Positions 24,332 to 34,667 of a stretch of DNA of 64,000 bases are shown here, piece by piece. The position numbers were made by a program, and so were the translations under genes. Position 1 is the stretch's first letter; each line of letters begins with the position of its first letter. This DNA is from a virus: the IMG/VR virus record IMGVR_UViG_3300017917_004176, positions 28,172 through 92,171 of that record; one strand, given 5' to 3'. The notes beneath the pieces were generated by a model. The model did no database searches. It saw only the letters and a program-made list of their open reading frames with translations, and had not been told where the DNA came from.

Positions 24332-25663
24332 TTAGTAAATTTTTTCTGCTGTAAGACTCATTGTACCGCCGTTAGTTAGATCATAGTTAATAGCTTGAAC
24401 CCTATAATCACCTATCATTTTTGTGTCTAGATCCATTATATTTACAATAGTATCTACATCAATAGAATAGATAGGTATAGAAACGATATTTACTTTTTCA
24501 TTAAAATTAGTATGTGTATACAATAAATTTTTTATTGCACTAAATGCATCATTTTTATATTCATAAATTTCGTTATTTAAATAGTCTTGTATTTGGCTTC
24601 TTAATACGCTAAAGTATGGGATACCCTTTGATTTTAATTCTTCTTCTGCCGCGATAGCATCTTTATTATATAATAAAAAATCCATATAAGTATAAGTTAG
24701 TCCATTTATTGATACAGATCCTGAATCATGTGTCGGAGGAAGGGTTCCAGTTTTTATTGGTTCGCCATTAATTGATGTTCCAGATATTTCATAGTATTTA
24801 TATATATATTCATTTGGTTGTGTTCCAGATATAAGCACTTTAATTATTGAACCCTCAAATACCAAATAATCATCTGTTTTAAAAATTTTAGCATCTTTGA
24901 ATGGCAAGTCGTTAAAAATAATAATGTTTTTTCTTTTTCCTTGAAAAGTTTCTGGTGTATCAAAATATTCAATATCAAATATTCTTTGCTCAGAAGTAGT
25001 TTCAATTGGAAAATCTAATTCTTCATCTGGCAGTATAATGGGAGGTGGATTTACATTATCTTTATTTTTTATACTATAGGATAGATATTTATTTGGATTA
25101 TAGATATTAATCTTATATAAAAAAAGATCTGGATCCTCATTTTCTTTTATTCCATCTCTTGTTTTATATCCATAAATCGTATTGCCAAAAGATGTATCTG
25201 GATTCAAAGGACCTCTACCATCTCTTCTAATTTCGTAGTGAAGATGAACTCCAGTTGAATATCCTGTTGTCCCCATTACACCGAGCAATTCATTTTTTGT
25301 AACAGGAATTCTTTGTTTTCCATCTACAGGAGTGGCTGTGTCAGCTGCCTTCTGAAAAAATTTTGAATCTATAGATTTTAGGTGACAGTATAAATGTAGG
25401 GCTTTATTTCCATCCCGTATTACTACCACATTTCCATATCCACCAAGACCAGTTTTTTTCTTGCCTTCATCCGCATAGATAACTTCTCCACCAACAAAAG
25501 CATATATATTATAGTCTTCACCTTTTTTAGGAATTAAATCAAAACCACAGTGAAAAACCCATTTTTTATTTACATTATCCCATCTATTTGTAAATAGACT
25601 TGTTGAATTATATCTACTAAAATTAGAGTTTAAATCTCCAACATCTATATCTAGTACGCCCAC
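24332..25663 (-). CDS. Tail-associated M23-type peptidase, baseplate protein
   Basis: The 443-residue protein has an N-terminal M23 metallopeptidase domain (about 15-160). Zinc ligands H38 and D42 lie in FHCGFDLI, and H140-L-H142 lies in HLHYEIRRDG. The remaining 280 residues are beta-rich and structural (tail-hub type). It is the last gene of the late operon. The enzyme would cut peptidoglycan cross-links during DNA injection, and the C-terminal part would anchor it to the tail tip. The LDxD-like catalytic pattern of M23 (LYCHLKS) is also present. A second M23 protein is encoded at 33.9 kb. Confidence 0.82.
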   Translation of the reverse strand: MGVLDIDVGDLNSNFSRYNSTSLFTNRWDNVNKKWVFHCGFDLIPKKGEDYNIYAFVGGEVIYADEGKKKTGLGGYGNVVVIRDGNKALHLYCHLKSIDSKFFQKAADTATPVDGKQRIPVTKNELLGVMGTTGYSTGVHLHYEIRRDGRGPLNPDTSFGNTIYGYKTRDGIKENEDPDLFLYKINIYNPNKYLSYSIKNKDNVNPPPIILPDEELDFPIETTSEQRIFDIEYFDTPETFQGKRKNIIIFNDLPFKDAKIFKTDDYLVFEGSIIKVLISGTQPNEYIYKYYEISGTSINGEPIKTGTLPPTHDSGSVSINGLTYTYMDFLLYNKDAIAAEEELKSKGIPYFSVLRSQIQDYLNNEIYEYKNDAFSAIKNLLYTHTNFNEKVNIVSIPIYSIDVDTIVNIMDLDTKMIGDYRVQAINYDLTNGGTMSLTAEKIY

Positions 25664-25681
25664 AATCTCACTCCTTTTACT

Positions 25682-27277
25682 CTATTCTTCTGGAACCAAT
25701 GTCGGATACAAACATTTTATATTAGGATTATTAAGTGCCTTAATTCTTCTACCTATTGCATTAACAGAGAATCCATTATATGCAGGAGCACCTTCATCAA
25801 TTATATCAAAAAAGTACTTCCATTTAGATGAAAAGCCCTTTCTTAATTTTGAATCAGTTATCTTAAAATCTTTTTGTTCTATCCCTGTATTATCAGATCT
25901 CCAAACTCCAGTTGTTGAATCTATTTTTTTATATATGCCCATTAACTGATCATCTTTTTCCGAAGTGTATTCAAAAAAAGCTTTTAATTCTTCATAATAA
26001 GGAGATATTGTCGCACCTGGATTTTTATATAGAAGATATTCTGATTGATCTATTAAAAATTGCTGCCAAGGCTGATCATATTTAACAAGTACATCTCCCC
26101 AAGATCCATCACTAAATTTTTCATAAAAAAAGCTTGGAACTACTGGCTTTGAATCTATTACCAAATGAAATAAAAGATTGTCTGCGCCATATACATAAAA
26201 ATCATTTTTTATTCCTCTCCAATCTGGATTATTGGAGTAGGATGAAACTATTCCTTTATCAGAAAAATCATAAGAATAATCAAAAGATTCATAACTAGGA
26301 ATATAACTATCATTAGATATTTCTTGTAAATATTGCAGCTGAGTTGAATACTCTCTAAAAATCATTTTAATTGGTTCAAATTTAAAAAAACCATTTTCAT
26401 CATAATAAAAATCATAAGACCCAAATAAATCTTCTTTGACTTTATTTAAAACTTGAACAACTGTTGAGTTAGACTTAAAACTAAAAGCTCCTTCTACTTG
26501 AGAAGCAAATGGAAGATACACGTTAACTTCCTCTTCTTCTTGAAGCTTTAAGATAGGAGGACTAAAAAAACCTTCTTCTGATTCAAGAGGTATGCCGCTG
26601 TCGTTAAAAGTTCTTCTTGTTTCAATATTATAATATAAATCTGGAACACTAGATGTAATTTGTTGTATATTTGTTATGTAGATCGGCAAATCGTTTATAA
26701 TTATTTTTTGCGGATTTTCTGCTCCAAATTTAGTCATTAAATCCTTAATAACATAAAAATATGGAATATTTTCTTTTGTGTCTCCATAGGTAAAAGATGT
26801 ATCTGCTCCAAGCTCTCCGCCTAAAGTTCCATCCAGCATACTCATTTTATCTTGACATTGCATAGATATAATATTAGAATCAATTCCATGAGAAAAAGAA
26901 ACTGAAGAAATTAAAAATATACCTAGATTAAACCATATAATATCATCATCTAAGGCTTCTTTTCTATCATATACATTATTTTTTAATCCTATATATGCTT
27001 GAATTTTTTTATTTATTGAAATTTCGTCTGCTGCAGCAGAAAGAGAATATATATTTCTATCAAGAAAAAATTCTAAGGAAAGGGTTCTTCTAATTGGACT
27101 ATTGCTTTGAGTTGAAAAATTTCCAGATATAATTCTACCCTGGATTTCTTTTATCTTTTCTTCGTCCCAAGATAATAAATTTATTTTTACAAACATGGAT
27201 CTATCTCTATTTAAAAAAAGAGAATCTAAAAATAAAGAAGATAGTTCATTGCCTTTTTTGTCAACAGGAATTCCCAT
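25682..27277 (-). CDS. Baseplate or tail-tip structural protein
   Basis: The 531-residue protein begins MGIPVDKKGNELSSLFLDSL and contains IISGNFSTQSNSPIRRTLS, IQAYIGLKN and IIWFNLGIFLISSVSFSH. I recall this pattern from baseplate or distal-tail proteins of Bacillus and Listeria-type phages. It is mostly beta with aromatic-rich loops. It lies between two tail proteins, with a GGAGG-type ribosome site 12 bases after the preceding gene's stop. No enzyme motif is seen. The role is inferred from family resemblance and position. Confidence 0.6.
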   Translation of the reverse strand: MGIPVDKKGNELSSLFLDSLFLNRDRSMFVKINLLSWDEEKIKEIQGRIISGNFSTQSNSPIRRTLSLEFFLDRNIYSLSAAADEISINKKIQAYIGLKNNVYDRKEALDDDIIWFNLGIFLISSVSFSHGIDSNIISMQCQDKMSMLDGTLGGELGADTSFTYGDTKENIPYFYVIKDLMTKFGAENPQKIIINDLPIYITNIQQITSSVPDLYYNIETRRTFNDSGIPLESEEGFFSPPILKLQEEEEVNVYLPFASQVEGAFSFKSNSTVVQVLNKVKEDLFGSYDFYYDENGFFKFEPIKMIFREYSTQLQYLQEISNDSYIPSYESFDYSYDFSDKGIVSSYSNNPDWRGIKNDFYVYGADNLLFHLVIDSKPVVPSFFYEKFSDGSWGDVLVKYDQPWQQFLIDQSEYLLYKNPGATISPYYEELKAFFEYTSEKDDQLMGIYKKIDSTTGVWRSDNTGIEQKDFKITDSKLRKGFSSKWKYFFDIIDEGAPAYNGFSVNAIGRRIKALNNPNIKCLYPTLVPEE

Positions 27278-27289
27278 TAATTATCCTCC

Positions 27290-29101
27290 TTAGTTAAAAT
27301 AACCTGGAATATAGTTTCCAGCATATTTTAATTTATATGTACCAATATTAGTAATTATAGTATCTGGATCTTTTAAAGTTGGAGGGGTATCATAAGAAGC
27401 TCCACTTTCAACAACTTGATAATATTCTCCTTTATATTTTACATATGATCCTTTATAATAATCTGTTAAAGGAGTCCAATTATATATTTTTAAGCCGATT
27501 TGAGAAAAATCATATAAATCTCCTTGTATTTTTCTAAAACCATAATAATTTAAACTATTAGTATTTATTTCATCTATCTCAGTCATCGTACAAGAAAAAG
27601 AATATAATATTCTTCCCATTTCTTCTACTGGCTCTAACGATATTTCTGTTATCTTAACAACAAACAATCCTTCTGTGTCAGACTTGAAAACTTTTGGTTT
27701 TCCATCATATAACCAATCCATAACTTTTTTTCTGAATTCTCTTTCAACTAAATAGTTTTCATTTTTATTCAAATAATTTTTATCGTTCATTGTAGTTTTA
27801 ATATAATATTTAGAAGAAACATCGCCAAGTACTTGTTGAGATCCTTCTAATATAAATTTTTCATATAAAGTATTTATATTAACAACATCAGTTCCATTCA
27901 TTAATGTGGAGTAAGTCATTCCAGTTAGCTGTCTTAATGGATCAGCGATCGAAGTAATAAGAGCAGAGAATTGAAATTGTTTATATCCTATATCAGAACT
28001 TCTAACAACAAAAGGATATTTTGATCCTATTGTTTCTATTACAGCATCTCTTTTTACTTCCTTAAAGCCTGAAATTTTTCCATTATATATGAAATTTAAT
28101 TGTACTTGGTCTGTTCCATATAAATAAGATCCTTCAAAATCAGGAATTATATTAACTCTTTGTCCAATTGGAGTTGTAGCCCCTCTTGATACTACTTTAT
28201 TATTTGATTTATTTATATTTACAGCTTGAAGCATATAGGAATATAACATGCCCGGCTCTAATAAATAATCATAAAAATATTTTGGATTTTGAAATTCAGT
28301 TACATCAAATAAGGCAATTTGTTTATAATTTGAAACACCTTCTGATAAAGAGCTTCTTAAAAGTGCAATTCCATTATTTGATGAGTCAAAACTACCAGCG
28401 TCTAATCCTGGCTCTTCTGGACTTCCATCATTATTAAATAATCCTCTATAAACAGTAGAATCTTGAATCCAATTTGAATCAAAATATGGACCAATTATGT
28501 AAGCATTATCATAAGTTGCTCCAAGTGGACTAATATTTGTTTTAATTTTTATATATCCATTTTCTATCGAATGAATTGGCCATTCACGATTAAAACCTGT
28601 AGATCCAGATACTCCTGTAATTATAATATTATCTCCAGCTGCATAAGTTTGATTTGCTGAATTTGTAAAATAAATATTTGCATAGTCTCCATCTAAAACA
28701 ATAGATGAGATCGATCTTTTTTCTCCATTTGATTTTGGTGGATTCATCTTTCCAAAATCTTTTTCTAGGTTAAACAAATCATATCTATAAGTATATGTAA
28801 CATTTAAAATAGTTTGACTTCCTTCAGTTACATTTGGACCAGCACCACTACCTTCGGGAACAAAACCTACGTTAGTTGAAGTTATTTCATAAATATATCT
28901 TCCATTTTTTACATTTAATCCTTGAGAAATTTCTAACCCTATGGCCCAATCTCTATAAGGAAATACTCCATTATATGCAACGGATTCATCTATAATTAAA
29001 TTCGAAAAATTTATAAATTTTAATGCATCTGTCGAAAATCTATTCTCAAAAGTATTATTAATAAAAAGATAGTTTCCATTTATTAATTTGGGAAGTGGCA
29101 T
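27290..29101 (-). CDS. Tail or baseplate structural protein
   Basis: The 603-residue protein is rich in N, Y and G, beta in character and without enzyme motifs. It contains one copy of a small beta module (AAGDNIIITGVSGSTGFNREW, then GYIKIKTN) that recurs in other tail proteins here. A late segment YNWTPLTDYYKGSYVKYKGEYY resembles a carbohydrate-binding or Ig-like wall-binding module (CBM5/12-like W/Y spacing). It lies in the tail-tip region of the late operon. It may be a receptor-contact or tail-tip protein. The assignment is by context. Confidence 0.55.
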   Translation of the reverse strand: MPLPKLINGNYLFINNTFENRFSTDALKFINFSNLIIDESVAYNGVFPYRDWAIGLEISQGLNVKNGRYIYEITSTNVGFVPEGSGAGPNVTEGSQTILNVTYTYRYDLFNLEKDFGKMNPPKSNGEKRSISSIVLDGDYANIYFTNSANQTYAAGDNIIITGVSGSTGFNREWPIHSIENGYIKIKTNISPLGATYDNAYIIGPYFDSNWIQDSTVYRGLFNNDGSPEEPGLDAGSFDSSNNGIALLRSSLSEGVSNYKQIALFDVTEFQNPKYFYDYLLEPGMLYSYMLQAVNINKSNNKVVSRGATTPIGQRVNIIPDFEGSYLYGTDQVQLNFIYNGKISGFKEVKRDAVIETIGSKYPFVVRSSDIGYKQFQFSALITSIADPLRQLTGMTYSTLMNGTDVVNINTLYEKFILEGSQQVLGDVSSKYYIKTTMNDKNYLNKNENYLVEREFRKKVMDWLYDGKPKVFKSDTEGLFVVKITEISLEPVEEMGRILYSFSCTMTEIDEINTNSLNYYGFRKIQGDLYDFSQIGLKIYNWTPLTDYYKGSYVKYKGEYYQVVESGASYDTPPTLKDPDTIITNIGTYKLKYAGNYIPGYFN

Positions 29102-29128
29102 AATAAAACCTCCTTTCTATCTTCATAA

Positions 29129-30139
29129 TTAAACCGTAACGTTTGTATCAAACCATATATAATATCTTCCACCATAGCCTTTTACTGCTGGATCAGTATC
29201 AGATATTTTTACCATTAGTGCATTTACATCATTAATATACTCAGCAGCTGATCCAAGTTGTGAGTTTAAAACCGATGTAACACTTGTAAATTCATCTTCC
29301 ATATACTGAGCTAAATATAATTGAATATTCATAATAGCAGAAGACATTTTATTATAATCTGTTTCTGTTAAAATATAGTTTTGAACATTTGCAGCTTTAG
29401 CATTAACTAGATCTGCATTTGTAATAGTAGGATTAGAGTAATATGTTGCTAATGCCGAATAATATGCTGATAAATGTCCAGCTGCAGTTCCATCTGAAGA
29501 ATAATCTAATATTTTAAGTTCATCAATACTAACTGGAAAAGTGCTTAATCCAAGTGGTATTGGTTGTGTTGCTCCAGTTTTATATTGTTGAACAGCAATT
29601 AGTACAGCAGAAGATAGTGACAATAGTGAAAATCTTAAATATGGAGGAGTGCCTCCAGTATTAATATATTCTGAATTATCAAGTAGAGATAAAACTCTAT
29701 CAAAGCCGTATCTTAATACTCCTAAATTTGTACTTAAAGAACCAGTACTATCAAAATTAGATGAGACAGAAAAAGTAAATGTATCATCTGTTTTTTGTGT
29801 AATAGTCCACTCTCCATTTAATTTTACTTGTTCTGTTCCAGTAGCTCCATTAATAAATATTTTATCTCCAACTAAAAAACCATGAGCCGTAGAAGTTCCA
29901 ACTACTATATTAGAATTTAATGTTACTGCATAAGATGTAACAGTTTTAGTTGGAGCAACTCCTGGCTGAGATGTAATTTTTGTACTAATAACACTAGGAG
30001 TGTTCTGATCTCTTTTATATATTCCACTATTTGAATTATCACTACTAACTAAAAAATAATCTCCAACTCTTATATCTGTCGTATTTTCATTTGCAGTAGC
30101 AAGAGTTGTAAACGTTTTTCTAACATAAAAATAAGCCAT
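29129..30139 (-). CDS. Tail fibre or baseplate protein with repeated beta module
   Basis: The 336-residue protein has an N-terminal beta region (VGDYFLVSSDNSNSG). It then has a clear copy of the recurrent module (VGDKIFINGATGTEQ, LNGEWTITQKTDDTFTFSVS). The C-terminal half is largely helical (DLVNAKAANVQNYILTETDYNKM...). The same module occurs at least twice in the 1238-residue protein encoded just upstream, which suggests they derive from shared domain shuffling. No catalytic site is seen. It is 21 bases from that gene and probably assembles with it. Confidence 0.5.
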   Translation of the reverse strand: MAYFYVRKTFTTLATANENTTDIRVGDYFLVSSDNSNSGIYKRDQNTPSVISTKITSQPGVAPTKTVTSYAVTLNSNIVVGTSTAHGFLVGDKIFINGATGTEQVKLNGEWTITQKTDDTFTFSVSSNFDSTGSLSTNLGVLRYGFDRVLSLLDNSEYINTGGTPPYLRFSLLSLSSAVLIAVQQYKTGATQPIPLGLSTFPVSIDELKILDYSSDGTAAGHLSAYYSALATYYSNPTITNADLVNAKAANVQNYILTETDYNKMSSAIMNIQLYLAQYMEDEFTSVTSVLNSQLGSAAEYINDVNALMVKISDTDPAVKGYGGRYYIWFDTNVTV

Positions 30140-30159
30140 TTATTCCTTTTCCTCCTTTA

Positions 30160-33100
30160 TTATAATAATCCATTTTGAGTATTTATTCTATCTACTTTAT
30201 TATTTGTTAAATCTTTTACATATAAAAATAATTTTCCTTGATTTTCTCCAAAAAATAAATAATAATTTAAATTTGAATTAATTTCTGAATAAGAGCCCAA
30301 GCCATCTAAATTTCTCATATAAGCTCTATAAATATTTACTTTTTCATTTTCATCAATTTTTATTGACTCTTGTCTACTATATCCATTTTGTATATTTAAT
30401 CTATTAAAAAATTTTATAGCTATATTAGAAAAAATATTGTCATTTATAGATTTTTTTACAAGCCAAAAATCATTATAATTTTTTTGCACCAAAGGATCTT
30501 TTTTAAATGTAATATTTCCAGAAACTTCGCCGATATTATTTTTAGATAATAATATTGAAGTTCCATTAATAGAAGCAACCTTACTGCCTTCTTTTATTCC
30601 AGTGCCTGAAACTAAATATCCAATTTTAATGTCATTATTATTCGATACTATAATAGTATTTTTATTTATACTACCAGAGCCAGTTTTGGTTATGGACACA
30701 GAATTAATTTCTTTATCTATAAATTTAATAGGAATTAAATAATAATCAAATCCATCTCCAGAGGTTAGCTTTGCTATATAATTTGATTCAAAATCTTCAA
30801 ATGTTTTTGGTATTTTATTTAATGGATTTATGCCTGTTACTATTGAATGAACTCCCCATGATGAGTTTTGAGTATTCCAAATTAATAAATTTTTATTTGT
30901 CATAAAACCATTCTTTATTACTAGTTTTTTAGCTAGATTATTTTCATTGCTAAAAGTTATAGTTTTATTAGAAAAATTATTTTTGTTCTCTAAATCTAAT
31001 GTAATTACTAATCCAGATATAGAAACAACTTTTGAACCAGTAGCAATACCGTCTCCATAAACAAGCATTCCTGGAACTATTCCTGTTGAATTATTTACGG
31101 TAATTGTTTTATTATTTATAGATCCGCTGGCAATTTTATCTAACCCATCTATAAAGCCATAAATTGTATCTGAATTGCCTGGTACAAATCTTACTTGATT
31201 ACCAGACATTAAAAATTCAATTCTTCCATTATCAGGATCGCTTAATGCGTCAAAAGCAAGTCCGAGAGGTTTTGAAGTATATTGAGTTGTAGCTTGATAC
31301 CTAATTTTTCCATTATATCCACTAACAGTTGAAAATTCAAATGTTATATAATATTTTTTTCCATTTTCAAAAGCAATTGAATTTATCCACTCTATAGAAA
31401 TATTTGTATAATTTGGAAAGAATCCCAATGGACTCTTTTCAAATTCATATGAAGATAGTGGTTTTGATTCATTTACAATTAAAGCATTTCCATCATTATA
31501 ATGTATAATAAATTGATAGGACTCAATTCTTTCAAGAGGGTCATCAAATACCCCATTAAAAGAAAAAATTGCTGCATTAATTATATTATTTTGATATAAA
31601 GAGAGACCAGTTCTAGAAGTCCATAATGGGATAGTAGATATACTAGATTGAATTCCTATGTTGGCTAAATTTATTAATATAGGCCTAAATAAAATTTCAG
31701 AGGACCAAGGAGATATTTGATTTTGTATAGTATTTTCAATCCATCCAGTTGTTAAAATTTCTGAAAAAACATTGTTATTATATATAGACCATAAACCATC
31801 TGGATTAAAATCTATATTTTCTGTAGATAATAAATTAATTTTCTTTAATTGGATTTTATAATATTGGTTCCATCCATATAAAACATCTTTATGTTCATAG
31901 TCTATTTCATTATAAAAATCAATAAAACCTTCATTTGATTCAAAATAAGGCCCAAAAGAAAAAGATACTTGAGGTAAAAATTCAATAGTTTGATCTGTGA
32001 AAGTTTGTGCAACTGGTTGATCTAATGAAACCTTTATGTAAGATGGTCCATCGTTGGTTATAATTTCTACTTTTGTAACTAAAGTTCCTAATGGAATTGG
32101 AGGATTAACTACTTGATTAAGATATTTTAGGACTTGGCCTGCTCCGATATCATCAATTGTATATCCTGCAGATAGTTTAACAAACTTATCACCAGCAACA
32201 CCGCTAGCATTTTTTGTTATTTGAGTATAAGAATTTAAATTCTTATCTAAAGTAACTACAATATATCCATTAAAAGCTAATGATATACTAGTAAAAGTTG
32301 CTAAATTTGGAACACTCAAAGTTATTGTAGTTCCAGATGTTCCAGATATTAAAATTACTCTTGCCCCTATACCAATACCACTTCCCTGAACAAACATTCC
32401 TAATTGAATGCCAGTATTACTTGCAACAGTTATAGTTGACTGACCAACTGTGCCACTACCTGTAGTTGTAACAGGAGTAACAGAAGCTATATTTGTAATT
32501 CTAGTATTTTTTGGTATATATGTGTTTGAACCAACTAATTGATTAACAGATAAATTTGTAGAATTATTTACTAAAATTTTATTAGAGTCAAAGGATAAAA
32601 GAGCTCCTACTTTATTATACGATAAAATATATGGCTCTGTGTTAAAAGAAACTTCTTCATTTGTAAATTGAGATGTTGTTTGTCCATTAGATAGAGTGAT
32701 TGTATAAAGCCCATTCACAGGCCCACTTATAGATGAAATTGTAACAGGCTGAGATAAATTTATTGCCGCTATTTTTGCTCCATTAACAATTTGACCTGCT
32801 ATTAAATTTGTAATGCTTGTTGTTGTAATCGCTGTAGCACCAATAGCCGCAGAACTAGCAGTCTTTGTATAAACTATTCCTTTTTCTGCAATTGTTTTAT
32901 TTGTTTTTATTGTAAAAGTATCTCCTGTTGCAGAGTCAATTGTCCAAGTTCCATTTATTTTTGCTGCTTCAGTATTTGATAGAGGAACTTCTTTTATTAC
33001 AATTGAGTATCCAGGTAATAAAGAGTGATTATATGATGTTACAACAATAGTAGAAGCATTAGTTACTCCATCACTTGTAAAACTTTGAATTCCACGATAT

Positions 33101-33876
33101 AATAATCCTTTAGTATCTATTGTTTTTTTAGATAGTTTAAAAGAGCTATTATCATTAGATATAATAACTGTTCCAGGTGCTATGCCAGGACCTTCAATTT
33201 GCATACCAGGCTGTATTGATCTATAATATCCACAAGCTCCAATAGAACTTCCAAAATAAGAGTTTTGTAATATTGATTGTGAAACAGAAAAAGTAAAAGT
33301 ATTTCCATTTATTCCAGTTACAGTCCAAGTTCCATTTAGTTTTTCTTGTTCTGCTCCAAAAGCACCAATAATTCTAATTTTATATCCAACTTGTAATGGA
33401 TTTACACTTCCAAAAATAATTCCTATAACAGTAGTTCCTGTTGTTTCAACAGTATATTGTTGAATATCTAATGAATTTGGAACATAATTTGAAGAAGTGT
33501 AGGAAATAGTATCTACTCCTTTCGACCAAGCAAGTTGACCTAAAGACAATTCTTTTTTATATGAATTTAAAAAAAGATGAGCAGGAATATCAATATAATA
33601 ATTATCATCAGTTTGATCCAATCGTGGCTTTGAAAAATAGTAAGGAATTGAAAATCCTCTTATTGCCAAAGGATTAGATGAATTGGTGGCAGAAACTATC
33701 CTTGTTGCTATATGAGTATATGGTTCTAATGTTGTAGGCCTTGGAACCAATATACTTAAAAAATTTTCTGAGTTAGAATTCAATGTATCATATGGATTTT
33801 CTTTTTCTAGATTTACAATTGCCTTAGAATCCCAAGAGCCTATTGAGGCTGGAACTGTTGGTACCGTTAATCCCAT
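30160..33876 (-). CDS. Very large repeat-containing tail fibre or baseplate protein
   Basis: The 1238-residue protein is built from repeats. One repeat type reads TGSGTVGQSTITVASNTGI, then a glycine-rich turn (GMFVQGSGIGIGARV) and ISGTSGTTITLS; related copies occur around residues 405, 575 and 1065. A second type (KLNGTWTVTGINGNTFTFSVS) occurs at least twice. Between repeats are non-repeated segments such as YIDIPAHLFLN. Such glycine/threonine repeats are typical of elongated adhesins. It is most likely a receptor-binding or tail-spike protein that sets host range. It starts after a hairpin that separates it from the M23-LysM gene. Confidence 0.6.
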   Translation of the reverse strand: MGLTVPTVPASIGSWDSKAIVNLEKENPYDTLNSNSENFLSILVPRPTTLEPYTHIATRIVSATNSSNPLAIRGFSIPYYFSKPRLDQTDDNYYIDIPAHLFLNSYKKELSLGQLAWSKGVDTISYTSSNYVPNSLDIQQYTVETTGTTVIGIIFGSVNPLQVGYKIRIIGAFGAEQEKLNGTWTVTGINGNTFTFSVSQSILQNSYFGSSIGACGYYRSIQPGMQIEGPGIAPGTVIISNDNSSFKLSKKTIDTKGLLYRGIQSFTSDGVTNASTIVVTSYNHSLLPGYSIVIKEVPLSNTEAAKINGTWTIDSATGDTFTIKTNKTIAEKGIVYTKTASSAAIGATAITTTSITNLIAGQIVNGAKIAAINLSQPVTISSISGPVNGLYTITLSNGQTTSQFTNEEVSFNTEPYILSYNKVGALLSFDSNKILVNNSTNLSVNQLVGSNTYIPKNTRITNIASVTPVTTTGSGTVGQSTITVASNTGIQLGMFVQGSGIGIGARVILISGTSGTTITLSVPNLATFTSISLAFNGYIVVTLDKNLNSYTQITKNASGVAGDKFVKLSAGYTIDDIGAGQVLKYLNQVVNPPIPLGTLVTKVEIITNDGPSYIKVSLDQPVAQTFTDQTIEFLPQVSFSFGPYFESNEGFIDFYNEIDYEHKDVLYGWNQYYKIQLKKINLLSTENIDFNPDGLWSIYNNNVFSEILTTGWIENTIQNQISPWSSEILFRPILINLANIGIQSSISTIPLWTSRTGLSLYQNNIINAAIFSFNGVFDDPLERIESYQFIIHYNDGNALIVNESKPLSSYEFEKSPLGFFPNYTNISIEWINSIAFENGKKYYITFEFSTVSGYNGKIRYQATTQYTSKPLGLAFDALSDPDNGRIEFLMSGNQVRFVPGNSDTIYGFIDGLDKIASGSINNKTITVNNSTGIVPGMLVYGDGIATGSKVVSISGLVITLDLENKNNFSNKTITFSNENNLAKKLVIKNGFMTNKNLLIWNTQNSSWGVHSIVTGINPLNKIPKTFEDFESNYIAKLTSGDGFDYYLIPIKFIDKEINSVSITKTGSGSINKNTIIVSNNNDIKIGYLVSGTGIKEGSKVASINGTSILLSKNNIGEVSGNITFKKDPLVQKNYNDFWLVKKSINDNIFSNIAIKFFNRLNIQNGYSRQESIKIDENEKVNIYRAYMRNLDGLGSYSEINSNLNYYLFFGENQGKLFLYVKDLTNNKVDRINTQNGLL

Positions 33877-33897
33877 TTATTGTCCTCCTTTTCTCTT

Positions 33898-33940
33898 ATT
33901 ACAAAAAATAGGGAGCAAGCTCCCTATTATTTTTTGTAAT
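33898..33940 (-). terminator. Long hairpin terminator after the M23-LysM gene
   Basis: A near-perfect inverted repeat (ATTACAAAAAATAGGGAGC with its partner ending in TTTTTTGTAAT) has a 2-base loop. On the - strand GGGAGC/GCTCCC is followed by TATTTTTTG. It overlaps the stop codon of the M23-LysM gene and probably gives partial termination inside the late operon. Confidence 0.7.
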
Positions 33941-34667
33941 ATAATTTGTCACCAATATTTAAAATATTTGGATTTTTTAATAATCTATTTCCAACTAAAG
34001 GATTATGCTTTACCGTTTCTTCAATTAAATTTTTTTGATCTTTTAAGCCAAGTCTTAAAGTAATTCTACTAAGACTATCTCCAGATTTTACTATATAAAA
34101 TAAAGGCTCTACCACTTTTACGCCTTCCGATTTTACTGATGTATTTATTGTTGAAATTGGCTTAATTTCAATATCAGCTTTTTTAGGAGTTTCTTTTTCA
34201 AGAGACTCAAGATATTCAGTTGGATTGTATACATGTAATTTAGATACGAAATCTTCTTCTGTTTGTCCTTCTGCTAGCTCAGGAATTGCTTTCCATCCAA
34301 AAGAAGGCTTTGATTTTTTACGAATTTCATAATGAAGATGAGATCCTGTAGATTTTCCAGTTGAACCTTGAAGACCTACTAAGTCACCTTTTTTCAATTT
34401 ATCTCCTACTTCCACTTTACACTCATCAAGATGAGCATAAACATGCAAAGCGCTATTACTATCCAAGACTGCCACGACATTACCATAGCCTCCAAATCCA
34501 GAGCCTTTTACTCCTTCTCCAGCAAATAATACTTCTCCATCTGTAAATGATTCAATAGGTGAACGATGAGGCTTAACTAGGTCAATTCCTTGATGAAAAG
34601 CCTTGCCACCATTAACAGGGTCAATGCGAAAACCAAACTTGCTTGTAATTTTATATCCTTCAAACAT
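33927..34667 (-). CDS. M23 peptidase with C-terminal LysM domain
   Basis: The 246-residue protein opens with an M23 domain: H25-x3-D29 in FHQGIDLV, GYGNVVAVLD, and H110-L-H112 in SHLHYEIRKK. A linker leads to a LysM domain (YIVKSGDSLSRITLRLGLKDQ..., ILNIGDKLYYKK) that binds peptidoglycan glycans. There is no signal peptide. The gene is inside the tail-fibre region and overlaps the 652-aa fibre gene by 8 bases. It could be a virion lysin or, less likely, the phage endolysin, since no other lysin is seen. The metal ligands are intact. Confidence 0.83.
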   Translation of the reverse strand: MFEGYKITSKFGFRIDPVNGGKAFHQGIDLVKPHRSPIESFTDGEVLFAGEGVKGSGFGGYGNVVAVLDSNSALHVYAHLDECKVEVGDKLKKGDLVGLQGSTGKSTGSHLHYEIRKKSKPSFGWKAIPELAEGQTEEDFVSKLHVYNPTEYLESLEKETPKKADIEIKPISTINTSVKSEGVKVVEPLFYIVKSGDSLSRITLRLGLKDQKNLIEETVKHNPLVGNRLLKNPNILNIGDKLYYKK

